From NCBI RefSeq assembly GCF_900582625.1, contig NZ_UTIQ01000001.1:186001-250000 (forward strand): a stretch of DNA of 64,000 bases, in the 5' to 3' direction. Of the stretch, positions 42,515 to 51,612 are shown piece after piece; the stretch's first letter is position 1, and the number at the start of each line of letters is the position of its first letter. The position numbers were made by a program, and so were the translations under genes. Below the pieces are notes generated by a model. The model was not told where the DNA came from and did no database searches. It saw only the letters and a list, made by a program, of their open reading frames with translations. The DNA is from Pseudomonas viridiflava (GTDB taxonomy: Bacteria; Pseudomonadota; Gammaproteobacteria; Pseudomonadales; Pseudomonadaceae).

Positions 42515-43402
42515 TTACTGAAGCGCCCGGTCGTTGGGATTTTGGTAGAGCTGCGCATTTTCGGCCGACAGCGGTGCGTGTATTTGCAAGCCGCCTTTCA
42601 CGTTGATTCGGGTGTTGAAGTACTTGTCGTAGAGCTGGTGCATGTCTCCGGACTTCTGCATACCGACGATCACCTCATCGGCGAGCTTTTTAAACGCCGG
42701 GTCATCCTTGCGCAGCATGCAGCCGTAGGCTTCGAGCGACTGCGGCGTGCCGACCACGGTCCACAGTTCCGGCTTTTTCGCGGTGGCGATATTGCCGTAG
42801 AACATGATGTCGTCACCCATGGACGCCACGGCGCGACCGGTCTCGACCGTGGTGAAGTTGGAGATATTGTCTTTCGATAACAGGATGCGGATATCGAGGT
42901 TTTTCTCGCTGTTCAGGCTGCGCAGCAGGCGTTCGGAAGTGGTGCCGGCTTCAACCACTACCGACTTGCCGGCCAGGTCGGCGAAGTCGTGAACGCCGGA
43001 ATCCTTGCGGGTTAACAGGCGCGTGCCAACGACAAAAAAGGTATTGGAGAACGCCACCTGTTTTTGCCGCTCGGTGTTGTTAGTGGTGGAGCTGCATTCC
43101 AGGTCAACGGTTTGGTTAGCTACCAGGGCAATACGGGTTTGCGGCGTGAGATTGAGGGTGTTGATCTGTAGAGCCTGCAAACCCAGCTCCTGCTGTGCAC
43201 GCTGGGCGATGCGCTGGGAAATCTCCCAACCGAAGCCGGCATGGTTGCCGTTGTCGTCGATGAAGTTGAACGGCGTCGAAGCCTCTCGCGTGCCGAGGGT
43301 GATGGCGCCGGTCGCTTTGATTTTGTCCAACGTGCCGGCGGCATGCGCCAGCCCCAGTTGAGCCACCAACAATAGCGGAGCGAGTGCCAAGACCTTGTTC
43401 AT
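42515..43402 (-). CDS. Amino-acid ABC transporter substrate-binding protein (GltI-like)
   Basis: This 295-residue periplasmic protein has a signal peptide (about 1-21, ending LAHA) and the solute-binding family 3 core: GAITLGTREASTPFNFID, RIALVANQTVDLECSSTTNN, FSNTFFVVGTRLLTRKDS and SLEAYGCMLRKDD. The group binds glutamate, aspartate or similar dicarboxylic amino acids. It follows a PLP-dependent C-S lyase gene on the same strand, which suggests that a sulfur amino acid may be the true ligand (inference). The ATG at 43402 is chosen at the start of the leader peptide. Confidence 0.9.
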   Translation of the reverse strand: MNKVLALAPLLLVAQLGLAHAAGTLDKIKATGAITLGTREASTPFNFIDDNGNHAGFGWEISQRIAQRAQQELGLQALQINTLNLTPQTRIALVANQTVDLECSSTTNNTERQKQVAFSNTFFVVGTRLLTRKDSGVHDFADLAGKSVVVEAGTTSERLLRSLNSEKNLDIRILLSKDNISNFTTVETGRAVASMGDDIMFYGNIATAKKPELWTVVGTPQSLEAYGCMLRKDDPAFKKLADEVIVGMQKSGDMHQLYDKYFNTRINVKGGLQIHAPLSAENAQLYQNPNDRALQ

Positions 43403-43421
43403 CGTATGTGCTGCCCTGTGG

Positions 43422-44588
43422 TTATTTTTTCGAAAGCGTCGCAAGCGCCAACTCAAGGTCACGCTGCAACTGGTCCAAGGGTTCCAGGCCGATGTGCAGA
43501 CGCACGATCCATGGCGATTGTTTCCACGGCACCGAGGTGCGGCTGGCGCTGATGTTGGCCAAGGCCACCAGGCTTTGCGTACCGCCCCAACTGGCGCCGA
43601 TCTGGAAGTGCTTCAGGCTATCGACAAAGCGCTCGATGCGGGCTTGATCGGTTTCACGCAGGGTGAAACTGATCACGCCATTGCCGCCGCTAAAGTAGCG
43701 CTTGAAGCGTTCATGCTGGCTGTCGCTTTCCAGTGCCGGGAAAAATACCTGCTCCACGGCGTCCACGCCCATTAGCCATTTGGCGATGTGGTAACCGCGT
43801 CTGGCGTGCTCGGCCAGACGCACCGGCAGGGTCTGCAAGCCGCGCAATACCAGGTATGCGTCGCTCGCCGCAACGCCGGTGCCCAGCGCCATGAACGCCG
43901 TTTTCAGGCGCTCGAACAGCTTGCGGTCTTTCACCGTGCACACGCCCATGCACACATCGGAGTGGCCGCTGGCGTATTTCGACAGCGCGGTGCTGACGAT
44001 GTCGACGCCGTGCTCGAAACAATTTATCTGCCCAAAACCCCATGCGTTATCCATCAACACCAGGCTTCCGTTCTTGTGCGCCTGTGCTGAGATGACCGAA
44101 ATATCCTGAATTTCCATGGTGTAAGAGCCCGGCGACTCCAGCACCACCAGACGCGTTGAAGGCGTTAGCCAGGGCTCGATAGTGGCCGCGTCGGCCGGGA
44201 AAAACGTGTGAGTAATGCCGTACTGCGCCAGCAGCGAGGTGCACAGCTCGCGCGTTGGGCCGTACACGCAGTCGGCCAGCAACACGTGATCGCCCTGCTT
44301 GAGCAGCGCCAGCATCGGGTGCGTGACGGCTGCCAGGCCCGAGGGCACCAGCAAGCTGAACTCGCCGCCTTCAATGGTCGCTATCTGCTTTTCCAGCGCC
44401 CGCCCGGTTGGCGTGCCGTAAAGGCCGTAGCTGAAGCCGTCGAACATGCGCTCCGAACGATTCAAAAAGCTGCGCGCCGAGGTGTAGGTCAGCGTGGACG
44501 CATGGTGAACCGACATATTCAGCGCCGTGAATTCGGGCATAAGCGCGCGAACGGGGCGGAGGTCAGCGGGCAGAAAGAGTGATTTCAC
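43422..44588 (-). CDS. PLP-dependent cystathionine beta-lyase (MetC-type) enzyme
   Basis: From the GTG at 44588 the protein has 388 residues, the usual family length, and AAAGG lies six bases upstream; an ATG at 44675 is possible but falls inside the promoter of the divergent lysR gene. Motifs are YGLYGTPTGRALEKQIATIEGG, VLLADCVYGPTREL, LVLMDNAWGFG (the Asp that binds the PLP ring nitrogen) and STALSKYASGHSD, with the expected PLP Lys in SKY. MetC-type enzymes split cystathionine or cystine C-S bonds. It heads an operon with an amino-acid importer lacking its ATPase. Confidence 0.88.
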   Translation of the reverse strand: MKSLFLPADLRPVRALMPEFTALNMSVHHASTLTYTSARSFLNRSERMFDGFSYGLYGTPTGRALEKQIATIEGGEFSLLVPSGLAAVTHPMLALLKQGDHVLLADCVYGPTRELCTSLLAQYGITHTFFPADAATIEPWLTPSTRLVVLESPGSYTMEIQDISVISAQAHKNGSLVLMDNAWGFGQINCFEHGVDIVSTALSKYASGHSDVCMGVCTVKDRKLFERLKTAFMALGTGVAASDAYLVLRGLQTLPVRLAEHARRGYHIAKWLMGVDAVEQVFFPALESDSQHERFKRYFSGGNGVISFTLRETDQARIERFVDSLKHFQIGASWGGTQSLVALANISASRTSVPWKQSPWIVRLHIGLEPLDQLQRDLELALATLSKK

Positions 44589-44670
44589 GGAGGGCCTTTG
44601 GCGTGCCAGGTTCTTAGGGTTGGGAAATTGACGGATTGCACGTATAACTTCCAATGCGAAGATGTCTTGC

Positions 44671-44687
44671 ATCAATTCATTATTGAT
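44671..44687. promoter_or_regulatory. Candidate LysR box between the lyase and lysR genes
   Basis: ATCAAT (44671-44676) and ATTGAT (44682-44687) form a dyad spaced by five bases, 12 bp before the lysR start and upstream of the divergent lyase gene. Position and symmetry suit LysR autoregulation. Confidence 0.55.
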
Positions 44688-44698
44688 ATAGGTAAGCG

Positions 44699-45583
44699 AT
44701 GAACCCGCGACAAATCGAGGCTTTCCGGGCGGTTATGGTCACTGGAAGTACCGTGCGCGCCGCCGAAATGATCCACACCTCGCAGCCGGTGGTCAGCCGC
44801 CTGATTGCCCAGTTGGAAAGCAACTTGCGCTTCAAACTGTTCGAACGTGAGTCGTCCCGGCTGCGGCCGACGCCCGAAGCCAAGTCGCTATTTGTCGACG
44901 TGGAAAAGCTCTATTCGGGCATGGACCAGCTTGAAAAGAAGGCCAAGAGCCTGCGCGAGGGCCGCAGCGGTTTGCTCTCCATCGCCTGCTTGCCGGCCAT
45001 GGCTTATGGGCCGATGCCGAAGTTTCTCGCCGAGTTGCAGCGCCAGTTGCCCGACCTTTCGGTGCGTCTGGATATCTGCTCCTCCAACGAGGTCCGGGAA
45101 CTGATCGCCAGCGGCCGCTGCGACATCGGCTTTGCCGCTGAAGAAATCGACACCCACGGCATCGTCGCCCGCAGCATCGCCCGGCGCCGCGCCTTGTTGG
45201 CGGTGCCGGTGGATCATCCCGTGGCGACGATGAGCGAGGTGTCGGTGCTGGATCTGGCCGACTATTCGTACCTGGGTTTGTCGTCTACCGACTCGACCCA
45301 ACGCTTTCTCAATGGAGTGATGGCCGAAGCCGGCAAGGCCCTGCGCATCACCATTGAAACGCCGTACACGCTGACCATCGCCTCGCTGGTGGTCAGCGGT
45401 GCCGGCGTCGGCCTTGTCGACCCCATCGCCCTGGAAGCCTTTGAATGGCCGGGGCTGAAATTGCTGCCGCTCAAAGAAGACATCTACTTCAATACCCTGG
45501 TGATCCACAGCGCCACGGCGCCGCTGTCCGCGCCGGGCAATCTGCTGGTGAGCATTGCCGAGCAACACCTGGCCGGCCACTGA
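44699..45583 (+). CDS. LysR family regulator divergent from the C-S lyase/ABC operon
   Basis: This 294-residue LysR protein has the HTH MNPRQIEAFRAVMVTGSTVR, SRLIAQLESNLRFKLFERES and a ligand domain with LAELQRQLPDLSVRLDICSSNEV, a pattern seen in regulators of amino-acid catabolism. It is divergent from the lyase-importer operon with a dyad between them and most likely controls it. It is the first of three consecutive LysR genes. Confidence 0.88.
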   Translation: MNPRQIEAFRAVMVTGSTVRAAEMIHTSQPVVSRLIAQLESNLRFKLFERESSRLRPTPEAKSLFVDVEKLYSGMDQLEKKAKSLREGRSGLLSIACLPAMAYGPMPKFLAELQRQLPDLSVRLDICSSNEVRELIASGRCDIGFAAEEIDTHGIVARSIARRRALLAVPVDHPVATMSEVSVLDLADYSYLGLSSTDSTQRFLNGVMAEAGKALRITIETPYTLTIASLVVSGAGVGLVDPIALEAFEWPGLKLLPLKEDIYFNTLVIHSATAPLSAPGNLLVSIAEQHLAGH

Positions 45584-45649
45584 CGGTGGCCGGCGGACAA
45601 TACCGCTCCAACCCCCTACTCTTTGCTACTCGCCAAGCCGGATGTCGTC

Positions 45650-46564
45650 ATGGATAGATTTCAGGAAATGAAGGTGCTGCTGGCCGTGACCGAGGCCGAG
45701 AGCTTTGCCGGCGGCGCCAAGCTGCTGGGCATGTCGCCGCCCAGCGCCACCCGCGCCATCGCCGCGCTGGAAAGCCGGCTGGGCACCGTGCTGTTGGCGC
45801 GCAACACCCGCAGCCTGCGGCTTACCGAAGCCGGGCGGCGCTATGTGGAAGACTGCAAACGCATCTTGCTCGAGCTTGAAGAAGCCGAGGAACTGGCCGC
45901 CGGCAGCGCCCTGCGTGCGCGCGGCAACCTGACGGTGACGGCGCCGGTGATGTTCGGCGAGCTGTACGTGATTCCGCTGATTACCAGCTATTTGGCCGCG
46001 CACCCGCAGGTGTCGGTGAACGCGCTGCTGGTCGATCGCTTGGTGCACATGGCCGACGAAGGCGTGGATGTGGGCCTGCGCATCGGCCAGTTGCCCGAGG
46101 GTAATTTCAATGCCCTGAAGGTCGGCGACATTCGCCCGGTGGTGTGCGCGGCGCCGGCCTTTCTCGACCGCGTCGGCAGGCCGACAAAGCCGGACGATTT
46201 GCTCGGCGCGCAGGTGGTGATGTCGTCGGCCAGCACGTTGTTAGCGCATTGGTATTTCAACGGCCCGGATGGCAGCCAGAGCGTGACGCCGCAGCCGCGT
46301 TTGGTGGTCAGCTCCAACCAGGCGGCCATCAATGCCGCGCGCATGGGCTGGGGCTTTACCTGCGTGTTGTCCTATCAGGTGGCCGAAGCCGTCGCCAAGG
46401 GCGAGCTGGAAATTGTGCTCAGCGCATTCGCCACGGCGCCCATCCCGGTGCACCTGGTGTACCAGAGCGGCAAGCAGGTGTCGGCCAAGGTGCGCACCTT
46501 TGTCGACCATTGCTACGAGCGCCTGGTGAACGACCCGGCGCTGCAACAGCTCAGCGCCTCGTAA
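45650..46564 (+). CDS. LysR family transcriptional regulator
   Basis: This 304-residue protein has the HTH in residues 1-60 (MDRFQEMKVLLAVTEAESFA, SAIAALESRLGTVLL-like) and a CrgA-type effector domain (VGLRIGQLPEGNF...). The ATG at 45650 is used instead of an upstream TTG frame. It is followed by another lysR gene after only 4 bp, so the two are co-transcribed. The target is unknown; the GST and flavoprotein genes downstream are possible. Confidence 0.87.
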   Translation: MDRFQEMKVLLAVTEAESFAGGAKLLGMSPPSATRAIAALESRLGTVLLARNTRSLRLTEAGRRYVEDCKRILLELEEAEELAAGSALRARGNLTVTAPVMFGELYVIPLITSYLAAHPQVSVNALLVDRLVHMADEGVDVGLRIGQLPEGNFNALKVGDIRPVVCAAPAFLDRVGRPTKPDDLLGAQVVMSSASTLLAHWYFNGPDGSQSVTPQPRLVVSSNQAAINAARMGWGFTCVLSYQVAEAVAKGELEIVLSAFATAPIPVHLVYQSGKQVSAKVRTFVDHCYERLVNDPALQQLSAS

Positions 46565-46568
46565 CGCC

Positions 46569-47483
46569 ATGAGCACCCTGCCCAACCGCCACCAACAAAT
46601 GCACACGTTCGCCACCGTGGCCCGCACGGGCAGCCTGGCAGCGGCGGCGCGTGAGCTGAAGGTGTCCACCGCCACCCTGATGCGCACGGTGGCGGCATTG
46701 GAAACACGACTGGGCGCCACCTTGTTGAAGCGCAGCCCGCGTGGCGTGAGCCTGAGCGCGGTGGGCGAGCAATTTGCCGAGCGCTGCCAGTTGATTCTTG
46801 CGCAAACCGCCGAGGCCGAACGCTCCGCCAGCGGCCTGCACAGCGATGCCGTGGGCAGGCTGACGGTGTCGATGCCGCTGCTGATGACCCATCAAGTATT
46901 TATGCCGCTGGCGATGGATTACCTTGACGCCTTCCCCGACATGCAGCTGCTGACCCAGGCCCGCGAAACCCTGCCCAGGCTGCTTGACGACGGCATCGAC
47001 GTGGCGCTGGTGGTGGGCCATCTTCCCGATTCCACCGGCTTTGCCGTGCAGGTCGGCGAGGTGCGGCCGATCATTTGTGCAGCGCCGACTTACCTCGCGC
47101 AATGGGGCGTTCCCCAGAGCGCTGAAGACTTGAAAAATCACCGCACCCTGGTGGCCAGCGCCACCGCCCAGGGTTCGGAGTGGCGCCTGCCTCTTGAAGG
47201 CGGGACGCGCTCGGTGCGAACCGCGCCGGTGCTCACCTGCTCTACGCAGCAAGGCGCCATTCAGGCAGCGGTGTGTGGCTTGGGGCTGATTCGTTGCCTG
47301 CGCTATGAAGCCCACCACGAGCTGCAGAACGGTTTGCTTGAACCCGTATTGCACGCCTTCCCGGCGCCGCTGTTGCCTGTGCACCTGACCTACCGCGAAG
47401 GGCGCAAAGCCAACGGGCGGGTGCGCAGCTTTATCGACTTTATCGCCCCGCGCCTGCGCGCCCACCCGGCCTTTCGCCCCTGA
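46569..47483 (+). CDS. LysR family transcriptional regulator (second of a co-transcribed pair)
   Basis: This 304-residue protein has the HTH NRHQQMHTFATVARTGSLAA and VAALETRLGATLLKRSPRGV and an effector domain with DDGIDVALVVGHLPDSTGFA. It begins 4 bp after the preceding lysR stop. A pair of LysR paralogues in one operon is uncommon. Both are similar in length and group (CrgA-like), so an old tandem duplication is likely. Confidence 0.87.
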   Translation: MSTLPNRHQQMHTFATVARTGSLAAAARELKVSTATLMRTVAALETRLGATLLKRSPRGVSLSAVGEQFAERCQLILAQTAEAERSASGLHSDAVGRLTVSMPLLMTHQVFMPLAMDYLDAFPDMQLLTQARETLPRLLDDGIDVALVVGHLPDSTGFAVQVGEVRPIICAAPTYLAQWGVPQSAEDLKNHRTLVASATAQGSEWRLPLEGGTRSVRTAPVLTCSTQQGAIQAAVCGLGLIRCLRYEAHHELQNGLLEPVLHAFPAPLLPVHLTYREGRKANGRVRSFIDFIAPRLRAHPAFRP

Positions 47484-47614
47484 ACGCGGCCGGTTATTTC
47501 ACAAACTGAAATTCTGCATTGCCCGGCGTGGCGATTCTGCTCAACGGCCGGCGGGCGCAGCATGCCTGCACAGCGTCACATTCAGTCGACGCCCCCTCCA
47601 GCGGAGTGCACCCC

Positions 47615-48244
47615 ATGCCACAGCAGCCGATCACCCTTTACCACTTTCCCCTCTCCGGCCACGCCCACCGCGTGCAGCTGATGCTGTCGCTGATGAACCT
47701 GCCGACCGAGGTGGTGTTTGTCGACCTGGCCAAAGGCGCGCACAAGCAACCGGAATTTCTCAAGCTCAACCCGTTCGGCCAAGTGCCGGTGATCGACGAC
47801 AACGGCACCGTGCTCGCCGACTCCAACGCCATTCTGGTGTACCTGGCGAAAACCTACGGCGAAGGCCGCTGGCTGAGTGAAGAACCCGCTGCCGCCGCGC
47901 GCGTGCAACGCTGGTTGTCGGTGGCCGCCGGGCAAGTGGCATTCGGGCCGGCAGCGGCACGGTTGGTGACCGTGTTCGGCGCCTCGTTCAATGCCGAGGA
48001 AGTGATCAACCGCGCCCACACCCTATTCGCCATGATGGAACGCGAACTGGCCAACACCGCGTTCCTGGCCGGCGCCGAGCCGAGCATCGCCGACGTCGCG
48101 AACTACAGTTACATCGCCCATGCGCCAGAGGGCAACGTGTCGCTGGAGGCCTACCCCAACCTGCGCGCGTGGCTGGCGCGAGTGGAAGCGCTGCCGGGTT
48201 TTGTGCCGATGCCGCCGACCGCTGCCGGCCTGCTCGCCAACTGA
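47615..48244 (+). CDS. Glutathione S-transferase
   Basis: This 209-residue protein has an N-terminal thioredoxin-like domain (about 1-80; [20 protein letters not shown] with the active-site Ser, and [24 protein letters not shown] containing the cis-Pro and glutathione site) and a helical C-terminal domain ([22 protein letters not shown]). The ATG at 47615 is preferred over an upstream frame start at 47519; GGAG lies upstream. It precedes the PNPOx-FNR-ferredoxin fusion gene by 54 bp and may share its transcript. Confidence 0.9.
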   Translation: MPQQPITLYHFPLSGHAHRVQLMLSLMNLPTEVVFVDLAKGAHKQPEFLKLNPFGQVPVIDDNGTVLADSNAILVYLAKTYGEGRWLSEEPAAAARVQRWLSVAAGQVAFGPAAARLVTVFGASFNAEEVINRAHTLFAMMERELANTAFLAGAEPSIADVANYSYIAHAPEGNVSLEAYPNLRAWLARVEALPGFVPMPPTAAGLLAN

Positions 48245-48298
48245 TCGCGCGCCTGCTGCCGGTCAGCCCGGCAGCCCCGCTAACAAGGAGGATCGCCC

Positions 48299-50356
48299 AT
48301 GGAAACCTTGCCCAAACACCGCCGTTCGCCCTGGCATGACGGCGAACGCGTTCTGCAGCAGAAAGTGGGCGTGCTCGAGCGCATGGAAGTTGCCGGCCAG
48401 AAGTTTATTCGCGACTACATGCCCGACCAGCACCGCGAGTTTTACCAGCAGCTGCCATTCATGATCGTCGGCGCCGTGGATGATGCCGGCCGCCCCTGGG
48501 CGACCCTGCTCGAAGGCGAGCCTGGCTTTGCCCATTCCGCCGATGCCAAGCAACTGAGCCTGACCACCGCTCTGGATCCGCAAGACCCCGCCGCCTCTGG
48601 CCTGCAAGCCGGCAACGCGCTGGGCCTGCTGGGCATTGAGCTGCACACCCGGCGGCGCAACCGCATCAATGGCGTCATCACCCACGCCTCGGCGCAGCAA
48701 CTGGATATCGCCGTGGAGCACGCCTTCGGCAACTGCCCGCAGTACATCCAACAGCGCGCCTACACCCGCGTTGCCGATGACGCGGCCGGCAAACCGGCAC
48801 GCCAGGACTTCACCGCACTGGATGCCGACGCCACGGCCGTGATCACCAACGCCGACACCTTTTTTGTCGCCAGCTACGTGGTGCACGAAGACGGTCAGCG
48901 CTCGGTGGATGTGTCGCACCGTGGCGGCCGGCCGGGGTTTATTCAGGTGGAAGGCAACCGCCTGACCATTCCCGACTACGCCGGCAACCTGCACTTCAAC
49001 ACCCTGGGCAACCTGCAAACCAACCCGCAGGCCGGGCTGCTGTTTGTCGACTTCACCACGGGCGATGTGCTGCAACTGAGCGGCCATACCGAACTGGTGC
49101 TGGAAAGCCCGCTGATCACCGCGTTCGAAGGCGCAGAACGGCTGTGGACCTTTGACGTGCAGCAGGTGGTGCGCCGCCCGGCAGCGCTATCGCTGCGCTG
49201 GCAGTTCCAGAGTTTCGCGCCCACCAGCCTGATGACCGGCACCTGGGCCGACGCTAACCAGCGCCTGCGCCAGACCGAAGCGCGCAAGCAATGGCACCCG
49301 TGGCGCATCACCCGTGTGGAACAGGAAAGCCACGACATTCGCTCGCTGTACCTGGAGGCCGTCGATGGCGGCGCCGTGAGCTTTCTGCCTGGCCAACATA
49401 TTCCGGTGCGCCTGCATTTGGGCAACGGCGACAGCGTGGTGCGCACCTATAGCGTGTCCAGCGCGCCGGTCGATGGGCATGTGCGCATCAGCGTTAAAGC
49501 CCAGGGCCCGGCGTCGCGGCATTTGCATGAGCAACTGAAGCTCGGTGACGTGCTGGAGATTCGCCACCCGCTCGGCAGCTTCACCTTGAAAACTGACGCC
49601 GCGCGGCCGGTGGTGTTGATTGGTGCGGGTGTTGGTATTACGCCGCTGCTGTCCATGGCCCGCGAATTAGTCGCGCAGATCAGCAGCGGGCAACGGCAAC
49701 AACCGCTGTACCTGTTCCAAGGCGGCCGAAGCCTGGCCGACCTGCCGTTTCAGCAGGAACTGCAAGCCCTTCAACAGCGCGCCAATGGACTGTTTCAGCT
49801 CACGCGCGCGCTGAGCACTGCCGGCGAACAAGGGACGTTGGGCGTGGATTTTGAACTGGCCGGAAGGTTGAGCATTGGGCAAATCAAAGCCCGTTTACCG
49901 CTCGACGATTACGACTTCTACCTCTGCGGCCCGGCGAGTTTTACCCAGGATATTTACGACGGCCTGCGCCACCTGAACATCCCCGACGCGCGCATTCATG
50001 CCGAAGCGTTCGGCCCGTCCACCTTGCGCCGCCAAGGCGACGAGCAGCGCGCCACCCTCGTGCAACCGCCGCCCGCCACCACGCCCGTGCCGGTGTACTT
50101 TGCCAACTCCGCCAAAGAAGCACGCTGGACCCCACAAAGCGGCACGCTGCTGGAACTGGCCGAAAGCCGTGGCCTGAACCCCGAGTTCAGCTGCCGCGGC
50201 GGCTCGTGCGGCACCTGCCGCACCCGGCGCATCAGCGGCCAGGTGCACTACCCCAACCCGCCCGCCCAATTGCCCGACGACGACATGGTGCTGATCTGCT
50301 GCGCCGTGCCGGCCGACAGCGAAAACGGCGTTCAGCCACTGGTTCTGGACCTCTAA
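48299..50356 (+). CDS. PNPOx-like flavin / FNR-type reductase / 2Fe-2S ferredoxin fusion protein
   Basis: This 685-residue cytoplasmic fusion has three parts. An N-terminal pyridoxamine-phosphate-oxidase-like flavin domain covers about 30-310. A ferredoxin-NADP-reductase domain covers about 335-560, with the FAD motif R382-T-Y-S and the NAD(P)H motif GAGVGITP at 442-449. A plant-type ferredoxin is at the C terminus with cluster Cys632, Cys637, Cys640 and Cys667 or 668. Electrons would run NAD(P)H to FAD to 2Fe-2S, possibly to the N-terminal domain or to an outside oxygenase. AAGGAGG lies seven bases upstream, and a 69-residue gene follows 11 bp later. Confidence 0.9.
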   Translation: METLPKHRRSPWHDGERVLQQKVGVLERMEVAGQKFIRDYMPDQHREFYQQLPFMIVGAVDDAGRPWATLLEGEPGFAHSADAKQLSLTTALDPQDPAASGLQAGNALGLLGIELHTRRRNRINGVITHASAQQLDIAVEHAFGNCPQYIQQRAYTRVADDAAGKPARQDFTALDADATAVITNADTFFVASYVVHEDGQRSVDVSHRGGRPGFIQVEGNRLTIPDYAGNLHFNTLGNLQTNPQAGLLFVDFTTGDVLQLSGHTELVLESPLITAFEGAERLWTFDVQQVVRRPAALSLRWQFQSFAPTSLMTGTWADANQRLRQTEARKQWHPWRITRVEQESHDIRSLYLEAVDGGAVSFLPGQHIPVRLHLGNGDSVVRTYSVSSAPVDGHVRISVKAQGPASRHLHEQLKLGDVLEIRHPLGSFTLKTDAARPVVLIGAGVGITPLLSMARELVAQISSGQRQQPLYLFQGGRSLADLPFQQELQALQQRANGLFQLTRALSTAGEQGTLGVDFELAGRLSIGQIKARLPLDDYDFYLCGPASFTQDIYDGLRHLNIPDARIHAEAFGPSTLRRQGDEQRATLVQPPPATTPVPVYFANSAKEARWTPQSGTLLELAESRGLNPEFSCRGGSCGTCRTRRISGQVHYPNPPAQLPDDDMVLICCAVPADSENGVQPLVLDL

Positions 50357-50367
50357 GGAGACGCGTG

Positions 50368-50577
50368 ATGCGCACACTGACCTTCAACGACGCCGTGTCG
50401 CCCTGGCACGACCCCACCGAGGAACCCGCCGCGCTGCCTTGTACCAGTTCAGAGCGCGAACTCAGCTACATGCTGCCGCAGCTGGTTTCGCCTTATGAAT
50501 GCCAGACGCGGCCTTTCATCCCCGACGGCCTCGCCCGCCTGCGCGCCTGGTTCGCGGGTATGTTCGCCCAGCATTAA
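50368..50577 (+). CDS. Small 69-residue protein in the flavoprotein operon
   Basis: Starting at the ATG at 50368 behind AAGGAG, the frame encodes a 69-residue soluble protein, acidic near the start (DPTEEPAALPCTSS) and ending LARLRAWFAGMFAQH. It begins 11 bp after the fusion-gene stop and its last 4 bp overlap the 3' end of the convergent TauD-type gene. I do not recognise a family. Its close coupling suggests it serves the fusion flavoprotein. Confidence 0.65.
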   Translation: MRTLTFNDAVSPWHDPTEEPAALPCTSSERELSYMLPQLVSPYECQTRPFIPDGLARLRAWFAGMFAQH

Positions 50578-51470
50578 CGCGTCGGCGCCTCGCCCTTTAC
50601 CGTGGTGCGGAACATCTCGCGGCGCATGCCGTGGTAGTCGGAAATCGGCATATGCCAGGTGCTGCGGTTATCCCAGATCGCCAAGGTGCCCTCGCGCCAA
50701 CGCATGCGGCAGGTGAAGGCTGGGGAAGTGGCGAGACTGAACAAATAATCCAGCAACGGCTGCGCCTCGGGCGGGCGCAACCCTTTGATGCCCGAGGTGT
50801 AGGCCGGGTTGATAAACAACACCTGCTTGCCGGTTTCCGGGTGACGCGTCACCAGCGGATGACTGCGCGCCTCGTGGGAGGCATCGCTGCCGTAGCGGAT
50901 CTGCATGTTCTCCAACAGCGCGTTGTGGTTGGCGTTTTTCCCGTAGGCGCGCTCCGGGCTGTGCTCAGCCTCAAGCGGCGCCAACAGTGCCTTCATGCCT
51001 GGCGAAAGCCATTCGTAGGCCAGCGCCAAATTAGCAAAACAGGTGTCGCCGCCGTAGGCCGGAATGTCGTGCCCGTACAGCAACGTGAAAGCGGGCGGGC
51101 ATTCCTGAAACGTCCAGTCCGTATGCCAGGCGCCGCCAAACACGAACGGCGCTTTTTCGTCCGCCTCTTTCACCACGTGCACCACGTGGGGATGGTCTTC
51201 CATGCACGTGACGTAAGGCTCGCGGCCGAACTCACCGAACTGCTGCGTCACCTGTTCAAGGTCGCTCACGCTCAGCGATTGGCCGTGAATAAACAGCACC
51301 TTGTGACTGAGCAGCGCCTGGCGTAACTCGGCAAAACCCTCGGCGTTGAGGGCGCGTAAATCCAGCCCCTCGACATCGGCGCCCAACGCCCCGGTGCTGG
51401 GCGTCGCACGAAAATGCTCATAGCGGCCCGGTGGATTGCTGCTGGGTAGCGTGTAGATGAATTCGCTCAT
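50574..51470 (-). CDS. TauD/TfdA family Fe(II)/2-oxoglutarate dioxygenase
   Basis: This 298-residue protein has the 2-His-1-carboxylate iron site, H116-T-D118 and H273 in WDNRSTWH, and the 2-oxoglutarate-binding Arg region MRREMFR (about 282-288). Family members hydroxylate and split alkylsulfonates such as taurine, or related acids, releasing sulfite. It is divergent from an AraC gene and convergent with the small-protein gene. Taurine or a similar sulfonate is likely but not proven from sequence. Confidence 0.9.
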   Translation of the reverse strand: MSEFIYTLPSSNPPGRYEHFRATPSTGALGADVEGLDLRALNAEGFAELRQALLSHKVLFIHGQSLSVSDLEQVTQQFGEFGREPYVTCMEDHPHVVHVVKEADEKAPFVFGGAWHTDWTFQECPPAFTLLYGHDIPAYGGDTCFANLALAYEWLSPGMKALLAPLEAEHSPERAYGKNANHNALLENMQIRYGSDASHEARSHPLVTRHPETGKQVLFINPAYTSGIKGLRPPEAQPLLDYLFSLATSPAFTCRMRWREGTLAIWDNRSTWHMPISDYHGMRREMFRTTVKGEAPTR

Positions 51471-51612
51471 TTTTTGTTGTTCTCGCTGCGATCAGGTGGG
51501 CCCAGCATGGGACGGCTGAGCAGGCGGCTCCATGATCATTCCTGCCATTTCATGATGAACACTGCCAGCGGTTGGACTATAAGAAATGCCATAACAACAA
51601 GAGGGTCGACCC

